64,000 nucleotides of DNA from Sphingobium fuliginis (GCF_004152845.1 NZ_SEON01000005.1:62001-126000); one strand, 5' to 3'; numbered from the stretch's first letter, positions 34,061 to 44,502 are shown. Translations and numbers: made by a program. The notes: generated from the letters alone by a model not told the origin.

Positions 34061-35460
34061 GCCGCCTGATAGTCATTTCGAACCGGGTCAGCCGCCCGAC
34101 CAAGAACGGCAACCAGGGCGGTCTGGCAGTCGCGCTTTCCCAGGCGCTGCGCGAAAGCCGCGGCATCTGGGTCGGCTGGTCCGGCGAGATCACGGAGAAT
34201 TTCACCGGGCAGATCGGCTTTTCGGAGGATGAAGGGGTCAAGACGGCAACCATCGACCTGGAGGAGCAGGATGTCGACGAATATTATAATGGCTATGCCA
34301 ACAAGACCCTCTGGCCGCTGTTCCACTTCCGGATAGACCTGGCCGAATATGCGCGCGATTTCGAAGGCGGGTATAACCGCGTCAACCAACGCTTCGCGGA
34401 CACGACCAGCCCGCTGATCGAACCGGAAGACATCATCTGGGTCCAGGATTACCACATGATCCCGCTCGGCCGGATGCTGCGCGACCGGGGCCATGACAAT
34501 CGCATGGGCTTCTTCCTGCACATCCCATGGCCGCCGACCCGGCTGCTTGTGTCGCTGCCCCACCACAGCAAGCTGGTGCAGGCGCTTTTCGCCTATGATG
34601 TCGTGGGGTTCCATACCGAGGAATGGCTGGAATCCTTCCGCCATTATGTCGAACGCGAAATGGGCGGTTCGGTGGACGGCGATTTCGTGACGCTGGGCAA
34701 GCGGACGATTCAGGCGATCGCCTGCCCCATCGGCATCAACGCGCAGGAATATGCCAGCGCCGCCGTCAGCGATGCGGCCAAGGACATGTATGAAAAGGTC
34801 CGCCGGTCGCTGCAGGATCGCGCGATGATCGTGGGCGTCGACCGTCTGGACTATAGCAAGGGACTGGAAGAACGGTTCAACGGCTACGCCCGCTTCCTGA
34901 AGGATCATAGCGAACAGCATCGCAACGTCGTCCTGACGCAGATCGCCCCGCCTTCCCGCGGCGAGGTGGAGAGCTACCAGCAGATCCGCGCAACCCTGGA
35001 TGCGCTCGCCGGCCGCATCAACGGGGAATATAGCGATGTGGACTGGACCCCGATCCGCTACGTCAATCAGGGCTATCCGCGCGACAAGCTGGCCGGCATC
35101 TACCGCGCGGCCAAGATCGGGCTCGTCACGCCGCTGCGCGACGGCATGAACCTGGTCGCCAAGGAATATGTCGCCGCGCAGAATCCGGACGATCCCGGCG
35201 TCCTCATCCTGTCGCGCTTCGCCGGCGCCGCCCAGCAACTCAAGGACGCGCTGCTGATCAATCCCTACAGTCCGGAAGAGATGTCCGACGCCATCACCCG
35301 CGCGCTCTCCATGCCGCTGGACGAGCGCAAGCGGCGATGGCGCGCCATGATGGACAGTGTCGAAAAGCAGGACATAAGCTGGTGGCGGCAGCGCTTCACG
35401 GAGCGGCTGATGGCGGTCCAACGCAATGGCGAGGTGAAACAGGAGGCGCAACCGGCTTAA
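34057..35460 (+). CDS. otsA: Alpha,alpha-trehalose-phosphate synthase
   Basis: A 467-residue GT20 enzyme making trehalose-6-phosphate from UDP-glucose and glucose-6-phosphate. Seen are RLIVISNRVSRP, NQGGLAVALSQAL, IIWVQDYHMIPLGRML, VDRLDYSKGLEERFNGYARFL and TPLRDGMNLVAKEYVAAQ. The ATG at 34057 follows GGAGG by eight bases and yields the usual N-terminus. Last gene of the operon apart from a small ORF after it. Confidence 0.93.
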   Translation: MSRLIVISNRVSRPTKNGNQGGLAVALSQALRESRGIWVGWSGEITENFTGQIGFSEDEGVKTATIDLEEQDVDEYYNGYANKTLWPLFHFRIDLAEYARDFEGGYNRVNQRFADTTSPLIEPEDIIWVQDYHMIPLGRMLRDRGHDNRMGFFLHIPWPPTRLLVSLPHHSKLVQALFAYDVVGFHTEEWLESFRHYVEREMGGSVDGDFVTLGKRTIQAIACPIGINAQEYASAAVSDAAKDMYEKVRRSLQDRAMIVGVDRLDYSKGLEERFNGYARFLKDHSEQHRNVVLTQIAPPSRGEVESYQQIRATLDALAGRINGEYSDVDWTPIRYVNQGYPRDKLAGIYRAAKIGLVTPLRDGMNLVAKEYVAAQNPDDPGVLILSRFAGAAQQLKDALLINPYSPEEMSDAITRALSMPLDERKRRWRAMMDSVEKQDISWWRQRFTERLMAVQRNGEVKQEAQPA

Positions 35461-35491
35461 CTTTCCCGCCAGCGCCGCTACAGTCGGGCCG

Positions 35492-35620
35492 ATGGATGAT
35501 GAGGAAGAAGCGGGGGGCGCCCTGGCCGCCATTCGCGCCAGATCGGGCGTCATATTGGGCGTGGTCGGCCTTCTGGCCTGGCTGGCGCTGATCTGGTTCA
35601 TGTTCGGCGACGTGCTGTAG
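35492..35620 (+). CDS. Small single-TM protein (42 aa)
   Basis: The reading frame begins acidic (MDDEEEAGG), has one basic turn (IRARS) and one predicted membrane helix (GVILGVVGLLAWLALIWFMF). It starts 31 bp after otsA on the same strand, so is likely cotranscribed. Family not recognised. Codon use fits a coding region. Confidence 0.5.
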   Translation: MDDEEEAGGALAAIRARSGVILGVVGLLAWLALIWFMFGDVL

Positions 35621-35763
35621 CGGGCTCCCTCGCCCGAACTCGCCCATTTGCACCCCCGCCCCTTTTGGTCTAAGGGCCAGCCCAAGCAGCCCCGGCACCC
35701 GCTGATCCTTCCCGATTCGCGTTTGCCGGGGCACATTCTTTATTGGGAAGACAGGAACCGCAT

Positions 35764-36546
<783 letters not shown>

Positions 36547-36566
36547 TGGGAACCCGGACGCGCGGC

Positions 36567-37319
36567 TCAGGCGAGCAGCGCGTCCGCCATCAGCTTGATC
36601 CCCAGCAACACCATCAGCACATAGATCAGCGTGTAGAAACGGGCGGGATCGAAGCGCCGCACCAACGCCACACCCGCCATGGTCGACACGACGGCAAGCG
36701 GGATCAGCATCGCCGTCGCCAGCAGGTTCGCCCTGGTGAACTGCCCCAGGGCGGCATAGGCCGGCACCTTCATCCAGTTCGTCACCGCAAAGGCGATTGC
36801 GGTCGTCCCCACCAGAACGTCGCGCGACAGGCGCTTGGGCAGAACCCACATCTGGAAGGGCGGCGCCCCGGCATGCGCGATCTGGCTGGTGAAGCCGCTC
36901 GCCACGCCGAGCAGCACGCCCACCCATGAGGGCGAGGTCGACGGCAACACGATCGCGCCGCCCCGCTCGATCCAGAGCCGATGCAGGCCGAACAATGTCG
37001 AAATCAGGCCCAGCACGCCCATCACCGCGATTTCGGACACGCGGGCCGCGAAAAAATAGCCCAGCCCTACGCCGGCCGCCATGCCGGGCAGCATGACCTT
37101 AAGGACATGCCGGTCCCAGCTATGCCGGAACGACCAGACGCCGACCACATCCTGCAGGATCAGAATGGGCAGCATGATCGCCGCTCCCCGCACGGGATCG
37201 ACGCCCAGGGCGAGGATCGGCATGGCCAGCGCGCCAACCCCGGCAAATCCGCCTTTGGCAAGGCCCGACAGGATAACCGCGCTTATGGCGCAGGCATAAT
37301 AGAGATAATCCGGATTCAT
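36567..37319 (-). CDS. TauE/SafE family sulfite/anion exporter
   Basis: A 250-residue membrane protein with about eight hydrophobic segments and two repeats (LSGLAKGGFAGVGALAMPILAL and GVASGFTSQIAHAGAPPFQMWVLP), the TauE/SafE pattern. Relatives export sulfite or related anions. ATG 37319 is the start that fits the first helix. Convergent with purC. Confidence 0.85.
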   Translation of the reverse strand: MNPDYLYYACAISAVILSGLAKGGFAGVGALAMPILALGVDPVRGAAIMLPILILQDVVGVWSFRHSWDRHVLKVMLPGMAAGVGLGYFFAARVSEIAVMGVLGLISTLFGLHRLWIERGGAIVLPSTSPSWVGVLLGVASGFTSQIAHAGAPPFQMWVLPKRLSRDVLVGTTAIAFAVTNWMKVPAYAALGQFTRANLLATAMLIPLAVVSTMAGVALVRRFDPARFYTLIYVLMVLLGIKLMADALLA

Positions 37320-37387
37320 GGCGCTCCGCCTAAAGCAAGGCGGCTCGTTGGGGGAGCATCTTTTTTGCGGCGTTTGGCGCCTGCGCG

Positions 37388-37537
37388 TCAACTATGCGCG
37401 CGATAGCCGATCAGGACGCCGAAGGTGAAGGTCGCCAGAAGCGCCAGCTGAACCCGGCCATGGGGATCGTCATAGCCCATGACCTGCTGACCGAAGGCGA
37501 AAAGCCCCACGAACATCGCCAAAGCAAGACCGGCCAT
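37388..37537 (-). CDS. Small membrane protein (49 aa)
   Basis: Begins MAGLALAMFVGLFAFGQQVMGYDDPHG and ends LLATFTFGVLIGYRAHS: two short hydrophobic stretches with a polar turn between, so a likely small inner-membrane protein. AAGGA lies eight bases before the ATG. It lies upstream of the TauE gene on the same strand. Family not recognised. Confidence 0.5.
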   Translation of the reverse strand: MAGLALAMFVGLFAFGQQVMGYDDPHGRVQLALLATFTFGVLIGYRAHS

Positions 37538-37623
37538 GCGAAAATCCTTCCCTCTGCGGGATGGATAACGCCATGGCCGCTAACAAAAGCATAATGCCTT
37601 GCTTGCCGGGCGCTCCGGGACTA

Positions 37624-37657
37624 GAGGGCTGGACGATTCAAACGATCGCCAGCCCTC
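37624..37657 (+). promoter_or_regulatory. Hairpin in the purS leader
   Basis: GAGGGCTGG and CCAGCCCTC (37624-37632, 37649-37657) with an inner CGAT/ATCG pair and a 7-nt loop, followed by CGGTTTTC. It lies 80 bp upstream of purS in a spacer with no other gene. It could be an attenuator or a terminator. Confidence 0.45.
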
Positions 37658-37736
37658 CGGTTTTCACGGCTTGCGCATTCTGCAGGCAGAATGCCCCGGG
37701 GGTGCGCGAAAGCCTGTTTTACGGAGTTCCACACTC

Positions 37737-37967
37737 ATGAAAGCCCGCATCTTCGTCACCCTCAAGGGCGGTGTCCTCGACCCGCAGGGCAAGGCGATCC
37801 ATCACGCGCTGGAAGGCCTTGGCTTCGGCGGCGTCAATGATGTGCGCGCGGGCAAGCTGATCGAACTGGACCTGGCCGACGGCACCAGCGACGAGGACAT
37901 CGACGCTATGTGCCGCAAGCTGCTGGCGAACACGGTGATCGAAAACTACCGCATCGAAAAGGCCTGA
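37737..37967 (+). CDS. purS: Phosphoribosylformylglycinamidine synthase subunit PurS
   Basis: A 76-residue subunit that bridges PurL and PurQ in the small type FGAM synthase. KARIFVTLKGGVLDPQGKAIHHALEGLGF and ENYRIEKA are standard. It is 3 bp before purQ, so the two are one operon. The separate PurL subunit is not in the window. Confidence 0.93.
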   Translation: MKARIFVTLKGGVLDPQGKAIHHALEGLGFGGVNDVRAGKLIELDLADGTSDEDIDAMCRKLLANTVIENYRIEKA

Positions 37968-37970
37968 GCC

Positions 37971-38645
37971 ATGAAGAGCGCTGTCATCGTCTTTCCCGGC
38001 AGCAATTGCGACCGCGACCTCGCCGTGGCGTTCGAGACGGCGACCGGTACAAGGCCTGCCATGATCTGGCACCGCGACACGGAACTGCCCGACGATCTCG
38101 ACCTGATCGGCGTGCCGGGCGGCTTTTCCTATGGCGACTATCTGCGTTCCGGCGCGATGGCGGCACGTTCGCCGGTGATGCAGGCAGTGGCGAAGGCGGC
38201 GGATCGCGGGGCCTATGTGCTGGGCATCTGCAACGGTTTCCAGGTGCTGACGGAGAGCGGGCTGTTGCCCGGTGCGCTGCTGCGCAATGCGGGCGGCCAT
38301 TTCGTCTGCCGCGACGTGGCGCTGACGGTCGAGAATGCGCAGAGCGCCTTCACCAGCCGCTATGAAGCTGGCGAGGCGATCAGCTTTCCGGTGGCGCATC
38401 ATGACGGCAATTATTTTGCCGATGCGCAAACGCTGGACCGGCTGGAAGGCGAAGGCCGCGTGGCGCTGCGCTATGCGGAGAGCGTCAACGGATCGGCGCG
38501 GAACATCGCGGCTATCCTGAACGAGGCCGGCAATGTGCTGGGCATGATGCCGCACCCGGAGCGGGTGATAGAGCCGGCCCATGGTGCGACCGATGGCCGA
38601 CGGCTGTTCGAAGGACTGGTGGAAGGGCTGCTTGCCCGGGCCTGA
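37971..38645 (+). CDS. purQ: Phosphoribosylformylglycinamidine synthase glutaminase subunit PurQ
   Basis: A 224-residue class I glutaminase that feeds ammonia to Pur[32 protein letters not shown], the nucleophile in GICNGFQ (C87), and MMPHPER (His-Glu) are present. Convergent with the tyrosine autokinase gene; the 168-bp gap has no clear feature. Confidence 0.95.
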   Translation: MKSAVIVFPGSNCDRDLAVAFETATGTRPAMIWHRDTELPDDLDLIGVPGGFSYGDYLRSGAMAARSPVMQAVAKAADRGAYVLGICNGFQVLTESGLLPGALLRNAGGHFVCRDVALTVENAQSAFTSRYEAGEAISFPVAHHDGNYFADAQTLDRLEGEGRVALRYAESVNGSARNIAAILNEAGNVLGMMPHPERVIEPAHGATDGRRLFEGLVEGLLARA

Positions 38646-38813
38646 AGCCAAGGGATATGGCCCGGCTTGCTGAACCGGCTTTCGGCATGCATTGACGGCG
38701 TTGCCAGCCAGAGCGTTCAATCCATGAACAGCTTTGTGCCGTAACACTCCACGCGCTGCCATTGCATAGCGGGCTAAGCAAATCTCCGCCGAAGTCGCGC
38801 CGCGCTACTTGGC

Positions 38814-40955
38814 TCACCCGCCGCGATGATAGTCATATTCGAAGGCGCGGCCTTCCTGCTTGGTGAGGATCGCGCCAATGATCGCGCCGCCCGCCCGGCG
38901 CAAGCGATCGACGGCGACGCGCAGGCCGCCATGATGATTGCGGCCCCATTCTACCACCAGCAACGTCACCTGCGCCTTGCTCGCCAGCAGGCAGGCATCC
39001 GACAGGCCGAGAATGGGCGGCGCATCGATCAGCACCGTGTCATAGCGTTCCCGAACGGTCGCCAGCAGGGAATCCATCGCAGGCGTGACCAGCAATTCCG
39101 CCGGATTGGGCGGGATCGCCCCGCAGGGCAACAAGGCCACGCCCGGTACGCCGCTATCCACGATGACGTCGTCCATCCTGGCCTGGCCCGTCATCAACTC
39201 GCTGATCCCACGAGCGGGCGATATGCCGAACAGGCTGTGCTGCTTGGGCCGCCGCATATCAGCGTCTATCACCAGCACCCGCTTGTCGAGTTTTGCCAGC
39301 GCCCTGGCCAGGGCATGGAGGGTGGAGGACTTCCCCTCTCCTTCCTGCGCGCTGGTGACGAGTATGGAACGCGGCAGACCGGCCGCAGAACCCAGAAGCA
39401 GCGAAGAAGCCATCGGCGCGAAAATCTCCGCCCCCGGCTTCTCCCCCGCCGGAACCGCGCCGAGCAGCGGCAGGTTCACCCGCTCCGCCAGCGTGTCGGC
39501 GGAAGTCACGGCGTCGTCGAAGATATGCCGCCCCGCCACCGCCATCAGCCCGAGGATCAGCCCACCCAGCGAAGCGAACAGCATGGTGACGCCGATATTG
39601 GGGGAAGAAGGCCGCGAAGGCACCGCCGCCCGGTCCAGCGGCTGGATGCGGCCGGCCTGGAAGCCTGCCTGCGATGCCATGTCGCGATAACGCTGGAGCA
39701 GGCTGTCGTGCAGCAGGCGATAGGTGTCGACCTGCCGCTCCAATATGCTCATCTGCACGCCGCGCCCGCGTTCGGCCCGGGCCTGCCGCTCGACCTTGGC
39801 GATTTCGGACTGGATCTGCTTCTCGCCATGCACGGCGACATCGAACTGTTCCTTGAGCGAGGCGCGGATCGTGTTGGCCATGCCCTCCGCCTGATCGTCC
39901 AGCGCGGCCAGCCGGGCGCGGGCCTCACGCATTTCGGGGTGGGCATCCTTGCGGAACTGGCGTTCCTGCACGACCTGCGCCCGCGCCAGCGCCCTTTCCG
40001 TCATGATCTGCTGCATCGCGCCGTTGTTCAGCACTTCCGGCAGCGTCTCGACACTCGACATGCGGGCGCTTTCCCAGCGCTTCTGCGCGGCGATGCGGTC
40101 GGCGGTCGCCTGCGCACGGAAGGCGTTGAGTTGCGCCAGCCGTGTCGCGATCGTGCCCTCGGGAGACGGATCGCCGTCATCCTCCTTCGATCCGGCCTCC
40201 TTCGATCCGGCCTCCCTCGATCCCGGCAGCGCCATGGCGCCCGCATTGGCGGCATAGACCGCCAGGTCGCGCTCCGCCCGTTCCAGATCCTTCCGCGCTC
40301 CGTCCAGTTCGCCGAGCAGGAATCGCCGCGCCTGAACACCGGATTCGAAGCCTCGCTTCAGATCGGCGCGGATCAGGCTGTCGGCATAGCTGTTGGCGAC
40401 GCGCGCCGACAGCACCGGATCGGCGCTGGTGAAGCTGATGCGGATGACCCGCGACTTGCCGGGCAGTTCGACATGCAGATTGTCGCGCAGCAGGCCCACA
40501 ACGGTCTCGGTCTCGACCTGACGCTGGCTGAGCGCGCCCGTCCCCTGCTCCGGCCGGCGCACGTTCATGCCGTCGAAGAAGGTGCGGCTGCCGATCAAGG
40601 CCAGTTCGCGAGCCACATCTTCCGCCAGGGCGCGGCTGCGCAGCACTTCCAGTTCGGTCTGCATCAACGCTTCATTGTCGGACGGCGTCGCCTGTCGCTG
40701 CGCAGCGGCCGCCCCAGCGGCGCCGGCGGGGACATCCTCCACCTCGACGGAGGCGGTGGCGCGATAATCGGGCGTCGACAGCAGGATGAAGACCACGCCT
40801 GCCAGCACGCAAAGCGCCATGGTGACGAACAGGATGATGCGATGCCGCCGCACCGCCGTCCACGCCCCGCTCGCCGCCGCGGCGAAGCGCGCTGCACGTC
40901 CCTCCATGGAAGTGGACGCGCCGCTATCGTCGATCAGCAGACCTGGCCGCGCCAT
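38814..40955 (-). CDS. Polysaccharide chain-length/tyrosine autokinase (Wzz-BY-kinase)
   Basis: A 713-residue inner-membrane protein. TM helix near the N-terminus (IILFVTMALCVLAGVVFILL), a long periplasmic coiled-coil region, a second TM (ASLGGLILGLMAVAG), then a cytoplasmic kinase with SAQEGEGKSS (Walker A), VLVIDADMRRP (A') and DTVLIDAPPILG (B). The C-terminal tail has few tyrosines (EYDYH), fewer than usual in Wzc. It sets polymer length in exopolysaccharide export. Its ATG overlaps the Wza stop by one base. The periplasmic part carries a tandem repeat (see repeat). Confidence 0.9.
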   Translation of the reverse strand: MARPGLLIDDSGASTSMEGRAARFAAAASGAWTAVRRHRIILFVTMALCVLAGVVFILLSTPDYRATASVEVEDVPAGAAGAAAAQRQATPSDNEALMQTELEVLRSRALAEDVARELALIGSRTFFDGMNVRRPEQGTGALSQRQVETETVVGLLRDNLHVELPGKSRVIRISFTSADPVLSARVANSYADSLIRADLKRGFESGVQARRFLLGELDGARKDLERAERDLAVYAANAGAMALPGSREAGSKEAGSKEDDGDPSPEGTIATRLAQLNAFRAQATADRIAAQKRWESARMSSVETLPEVLNNGAMQQIMTERALARAQVVQERQFRKDAHPEMREARARLAALDDQAEGMANTIRASLKEQFDVAVHGEKQIQSEIAKVERQARAERGRGVQMSILERQVDTYRLLHDSLLQRYRDMASQAGFQAGRIQPLDRAAVPSRPSSPNIGVTMLFASLGGLILGLMAVAGRHIFDDAVTSADTLAERVNLPLLGAVPAGEKPGAEIFAPMASSLLLGSAAGLPRSILVTSAQEGEGKSSTLHALARALAKLDKRVLVIDADMRRPKQHSLFGISPARGISELMTGQARMDDVIVDSGVPGVALLPCGAIPPNPAELLVTPAMDSLLATVRERYDTVLIDAPPILGLSDACLLASKAQVTLLVVEWGRNHHGGLRVAVDRLRRAGGAIIGAILTKQEGRAFEYDYHRGG
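40181..40225 (-). repeat. 15-bp tandem repeat inside the autokinase gene
   Basis: Three copies of a 15-bp unit (CCTCCTTCGATCCGG) at 40181-40195, 40196-40210 and 40211-40225, the third with changes. On the coding strand they give repeated [KR]EAGS. The repeat keeps frame. Confidence 0.8.
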
Positions 40956-41665
40956 CAGAGTCCTCCATCCAGCACGACGAATCCGGCGCCGACCGCAGGC
41001 AGCGCCAGCAGCGTTCCGCCCAATATCGCCTTGGCGCGCGAGAGGCCGACGATGACGGTGTCGCCCGGCAGGATTTCAGGATCGGGCGCCTCGCCCCTGC
41101 GGATCGCCCCCATGTCGAACATCGCCGCCTTGCGCTCGCCGTCCGATTGCCGGACCACGACGATCTGGCCCAGGCTGGCAAGGCGCGTCGGCCCCTTGGC
41201 CATCGCGACCGCCTGCAACAGCCCCAGTCGGCCCTCCACCGGGAAAAGGCCCGGTTCGCGAACCTCCCCATCCACAGTGATGCGGCGACCCACCGCCTTC
41301 TTGACGAATACCGTCACTTGCGGGGAAACCAGATAGCGCTCGCCCAGCCGCCCGGCGATGACGTCCGACGCTTCGCTGGCGGACAGGCCGGCGACGGAAA
41401 CATCGCCCACCAGCGGCATGCGAACCATGCCCGCAGCAGTCACCTGCGCGTCCTCCAGCGAAAGGCCCGGTTCATGATAGACCTGGATGCGCAGGACATC
41501 GTCGGGGGATATGCGATAGTCCATCCCCACGGCAGGAGCCGTCGGAATGGCGGCATAAGCGGCTTCCCCCTTCGGCGCGTCCTCCACGGTCGAGCAGGCA
41601 CCGAGCCAGATGCAGGCCATGATCATGACCAGCGCTTGGCTCCTGCTGTCGGTCGGCCGCTTCAT
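40955..41665 (-). CDS. Polysaccharide export lipoprotein (Wza/GumB-like)
   Basis: A 236-residue outer-membrane export channel protein. Lipobox IWLGAC; YRISPDDVLRIQVYHEPGLSLEDAQV and VRMPLVGDVSVAGLSASEASDVI are the PES domain; VTVDGEVREPGLFPV a SLBB-like part. It passes the polymer made by the neighbouring genes. The next gene starts inside its stop (TGATG). Confidence 0.9.
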   Translation of the reverse strand: MKRPTDSRSQALVMIMACIWLGACSTVEDAPKGEAAYAAIPTAPAVGMDYRISPDDVLRIQVYHEPGLSLEDAQVTAAGMVRMPLVGDVSVAGLSASEASDVIAGRLGERYLVSPQVTVFVKKAVGRRITVDGEVREPGLFPVEGRLGLLQAVAMAKGPTRLASLGQIVVVRQSDGERKAAMFDMGAIRRGEAPDPEILPGDTVIVGLSRAKAILGGTLLALPAVGAGFVVLDGGL

Positions 41666-41786
41666 GCCGCTTAAATCCCCCGCAATTCAGTGGGCACGCA
41701 CAAGGCCTGCCATTGCGGGCGGGGTTAACGGCGCGACAGGAACATGGCAACCATCGGCTGGACGAAGGAGGGCGCGGAGCTCCCGA

Positions 41787-43097
41787 TCAGATGGCGATCC
41801 GGGCCTGATCCGGGACAACCTGACCCGCGGTCGGCCGCCGTGGCTGATCCGGCCAGACGCCGCGCGTGTCGTAAACCGCCTTGTCGGCGCGTTCGTCCAC
41901 CGGAACCGATTTGAACATATCATGATCGACAAGAATGACGAAAACGCCGCATTGTTCCAGAGCCGTATCGAGATCGACGAGTTCAGCGCCCGTTCCGGCG
42001 AACTCCATCGGCAGATCATGGGCATAGGGTTCGACCAGCTTGATGCGGCGGCCGTAGCGTTTGGCGAGACGCGCCGCGACCTTCACGGCCGGGCTTTCGC
42101 GGAAATCGTCGATATTGGGTTTGAAGGCGAGGCCAAGGCAGGCGATGTCCTCGCCGGCAAACTCGTCGATCAGGTCGGACGCTTTCGCGACCACATGGTC
42201 GGTCTTGCCGTCATTGACTTCGCGGGCGGTGCGGATGAGGCGGCTGTTTTCCGGGTCGCCATGGACGATGAACCAGGGGTCGACCGCGATGCAGTGGCCG
42301 CCGACGCCGGGGCCGGGCTGGAGGATGTTGACACGGGGATGGCGGTTGGCGAGGCGAATGACCTCCCACACGTCGATGTCCATGCGTTCCGCGATGACGG
42401 ACAGTTCGTTGGCGAAGGCGATGTTGACGTCGCGGAAGCTGTTTTCGACCAGCTTCACCATTTCGGCGGCGCGGGCGCTGGTGGTGATGCAGGCGCCGCG
42501 CACGAACTGGCGGTAGAAGCCCAGCGCCTTGCGGGCGCAGCGAGGCGTGATGCCGCCGATGCAGCGGTCATTGTCGATCAGTTCGACGAGGATGCGGCCG
42601 GGCAGGACGCGTTCGGGGCAATAGGCGATGGCGATGTCGCCCGCCACGCCGGGTTCGGGCATCTTCAGGTCGGGGCGGAGCTGGGCGAAAAGATCGCGCA
42701 TGGCTTCGGTGGTGCCGACCGGCGAGGTGGATTCGAGAATGACGGTATCGCCGGCCTTCAGGACCTCAGCGACAGTGCGGGCGGCCTTGAGGACGTGGCT
42801 GATGTCCGGCGCGCGGTCTTCGGCCACGGGAGTCGGCACCGCGATGATGAAGACATCGCTCGGCTCGACTTCCAGACTGGCGCGGAGATTGCCGCGGGAG
42901 ACCACGCCCTGGACGAGGCCGTCGAGATCGACTTCCTCGATATGCACGCGACCGGAGTTGACCGTCTCCACGACATGGGCGCTGACGTCAACGCCGACGA
43001 CCTGCGCGCCGCCGCGCGCGATCAGGGCGGCGGTCGGCAGGCCGATATAGCCGAGGCCGATGACGGATACCTTCTGCTGGAGCTTATCGAGGGGCAT
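41787..43097 (-). CDS. wecC: UDP-N-acetyl-D-mannosamine dehydrogenase
   Basis: A 436-residue NAD-dependent UDP-sugar dehydrogenase. VSVIGLGYIGLPTAALIA is the Rossmann start, FIIAVPTPV, AYCPERVLPG and the catalytic Cys in GPGVGGHCIAVDPWF fit WecC, which makes UDP-ManNAcA. The upstream wecB supplies its substrate. Operon order wecB-wecC-export genes. Confidence 0.9.
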   Translation of the reverse strand: MPLDKLQQKVSVIGLGYIGLPTAALIARGGAQVVGVDVSAHVVETVNSGRVHIEEVDLDGLVQGVVSRGNLRASLEVEPSDVFIIAVPTPVAEDRAPDISHVLKAARTVAEVLKAGDTVILESTSPVGTTEAMRDLFAQLRPDLKMPEPGVAGDIAIAYCPERVLPGRILVELIDNDRCIGGITPRCARKALGFYRQFVRGACITTSARAAEMVKLVENSFRDVNIAFANELSVIAERMDIDVWEVIRLANRHPRVNILQPGPGVGGHCIAVDPWFIVHGDPENSRLIRTAREVNDGKTDHVVAKASDLIDEFAGEDIACLGLAFKPNIDDFRESPAVKVAARLAKRYGRRIKLVEPYAHDLPMEFAGTGAELVDLDTALEQCGVFVILVDHDMFKSVPVDERADKAVYDTRGVWPDQPRRPTAGQVVPDQARIAI

Positions 43098-43186
43098 GGG
43101 GGTCCTGTGGAAGCTTTTGAATTCGGTCCGTTTGTGGCGGGAAATGCTGAAGATTTCGGTAACGGACCGTCAGTTCCCAATCGAGT

Positions 43187-44329
43187 TTAGGCCGCCTCTT
43201 CCATATTCTCAGCCTGCGCGCTCGCGGCTATGATGTCTGCGATGCGCTCCGACGCGTGACCGTCTCCGAAGGGGTTGTGGGCGCGGGACATGGCGGCGTA
43301 GGCGGCTTCGTCATCCAGCAGGGCAAAGACCGAGCGGACGATCTTTATTCGATCGGTGCCGACCAGTTTCGCGGTGCCCGCCGTCACCCCTTCGGGGCGC
43401 TCCGTGGTCTCGCGCATCACCAGCACGGGCTTGCCGAGCGAAGGCGCCTCCTCCTGCACGCCGCCGCTGTCGGTCAGGACGAGATGGCACAGGTCCAGCA
43501 GGCGAACGAAATGGGGGTAATCCAGCGGCTCAATCATCGCGACATTGGGAAGGCTGCCCAGCACGGTATCCATGACAGGGCGCACATGGGGATTGGGGTG
43601 GACGGGGAAGATCACGGCCACGTCGGGACGCGCGGCGATTTCGGCGATCGATCGGGCAATCGCCTCCATCCCGCCGCCGAAATTCTCACGCCGGTGGCTG
43701 GTGACGGCGACGATCCGCTTTCCGGCGAAGCGCTGGGCCAGGCTGTCGAGTCCCGACGCGAGATGGGGTTCGGCCAGCACGCGCTTGCGGGTGGCCAGCA
43801 GCGCGTCGATCACCGTGTTGCCGGTTACATATATGGTCGCGGCATCGCGATTTTCCGCCAGCAGCGCGTCGGCGGCTGCCTGGGTCGGCGCGAAATTCAT
43901 GTCCGCGATGCAGGCGACGACGCGCCGGTTCACCTCCTCCGGCCAGGGGTGGTGGATGTCGCCGCTGCGCAGGCCCGCCTCGACATGGGCGACGGGAATC
44001 TTGCGGTAATAGGCGGCAAGGCTGGCGACCATGGTGGTAAGGGTATCGCCATGCACGACCACGCGATCGGGCTTCTCCGCGTCGAAGGCCTTGCCCAGTT
44101 CCACGATCAACTTCGCCGTCAGGCCGTCCAGCGTCTGGTTCGGCGTCATCACGTCCAGGTCGATGTCGGGCGCTATTCCGGCGATCTCCAGCACCTGGTC
44201 CAGCAGGCCGCGATGCTGCGCGGTCACGATCACGCGGGTTTCAACATCCTCCCGCGCGCGGAGCGCGTGAATCACTGGAAACAGCTTGATCGCCTCGGGG
44301 CGCGTCCCGAACACCAGCGCAACCTTCAT
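43187..44329 (-). CDS. wecB: UDP-N-acetylglucosamine 2-epimerase (non-hydrolysing)
   Basis: A 380-residue enzyme interconverting UDP-GlcNAc and UDP-ManNAc. KVALVFGTRPEAIKLFPVIHAL, VHGDTLTTMVASLAAYY, HVEAGLRSGD and TDSGGVQEEAPSLGKPVLVMRETTERPEGV are family marks. ATG 44329 has AAGGACGG upstream. Divergent from ugd with 173 bp between. Confidence 0.93.
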   Translation of the reverse strand: MKVALVFGTRPEAIKLFPVIHALRAREDVETRVIVTAQHRGLLDQVLEIAGIAPDIDLDVMTPNQTLDGLTAKLIVELGKAFDAEKPDRVVVHGDTLTTMVASLAAYYRKIPVAHVEAGLRSGDIHHPWPEEVNRRVVACIADMNFAPTQAAADALLAENRDAATIYVTGNTVIDALLATRKRVLAEPHLASGLDSLAQRFAGKRIVAVTSHRRENFGGGMEAIARSIAEIAARPDVAVIFPVHPNPHVRPVMDTVLGSLPNVAMIEPLDYPHFVRLLDLCHLVLTDSGGVQEEAPSLGKPVLVMRETTERPEGVTAGTAKLVGTDRIKIVRSVFALLDDEAAYAAMSRAHNPFGDGHASERIADIIAASAQAENMEEAA

Positions 44330-44502
44330 TTGCCGTCCTTTGCCATTTTCCCGCCTTTGCAAGCCGTCTTTCGGGTAAGTGCCTGGCAGAAAATCGTAAC
44401 CATCCCCTGAACATGGGTACCCCCCACGCCCGCTTTCGCACGGGCGAGAAGCTGTGCTAGAGGCCAGCCAGACCACTTCCCAATCGGGGGCTCAGTTATT
44501 TT

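Noticed and set aside
38826..41336. 836-residue plus-strand open frame opposite the autokinase and Wza genes
   Set aside because: Antisense to two well-supported genes and of shadow-like composition.
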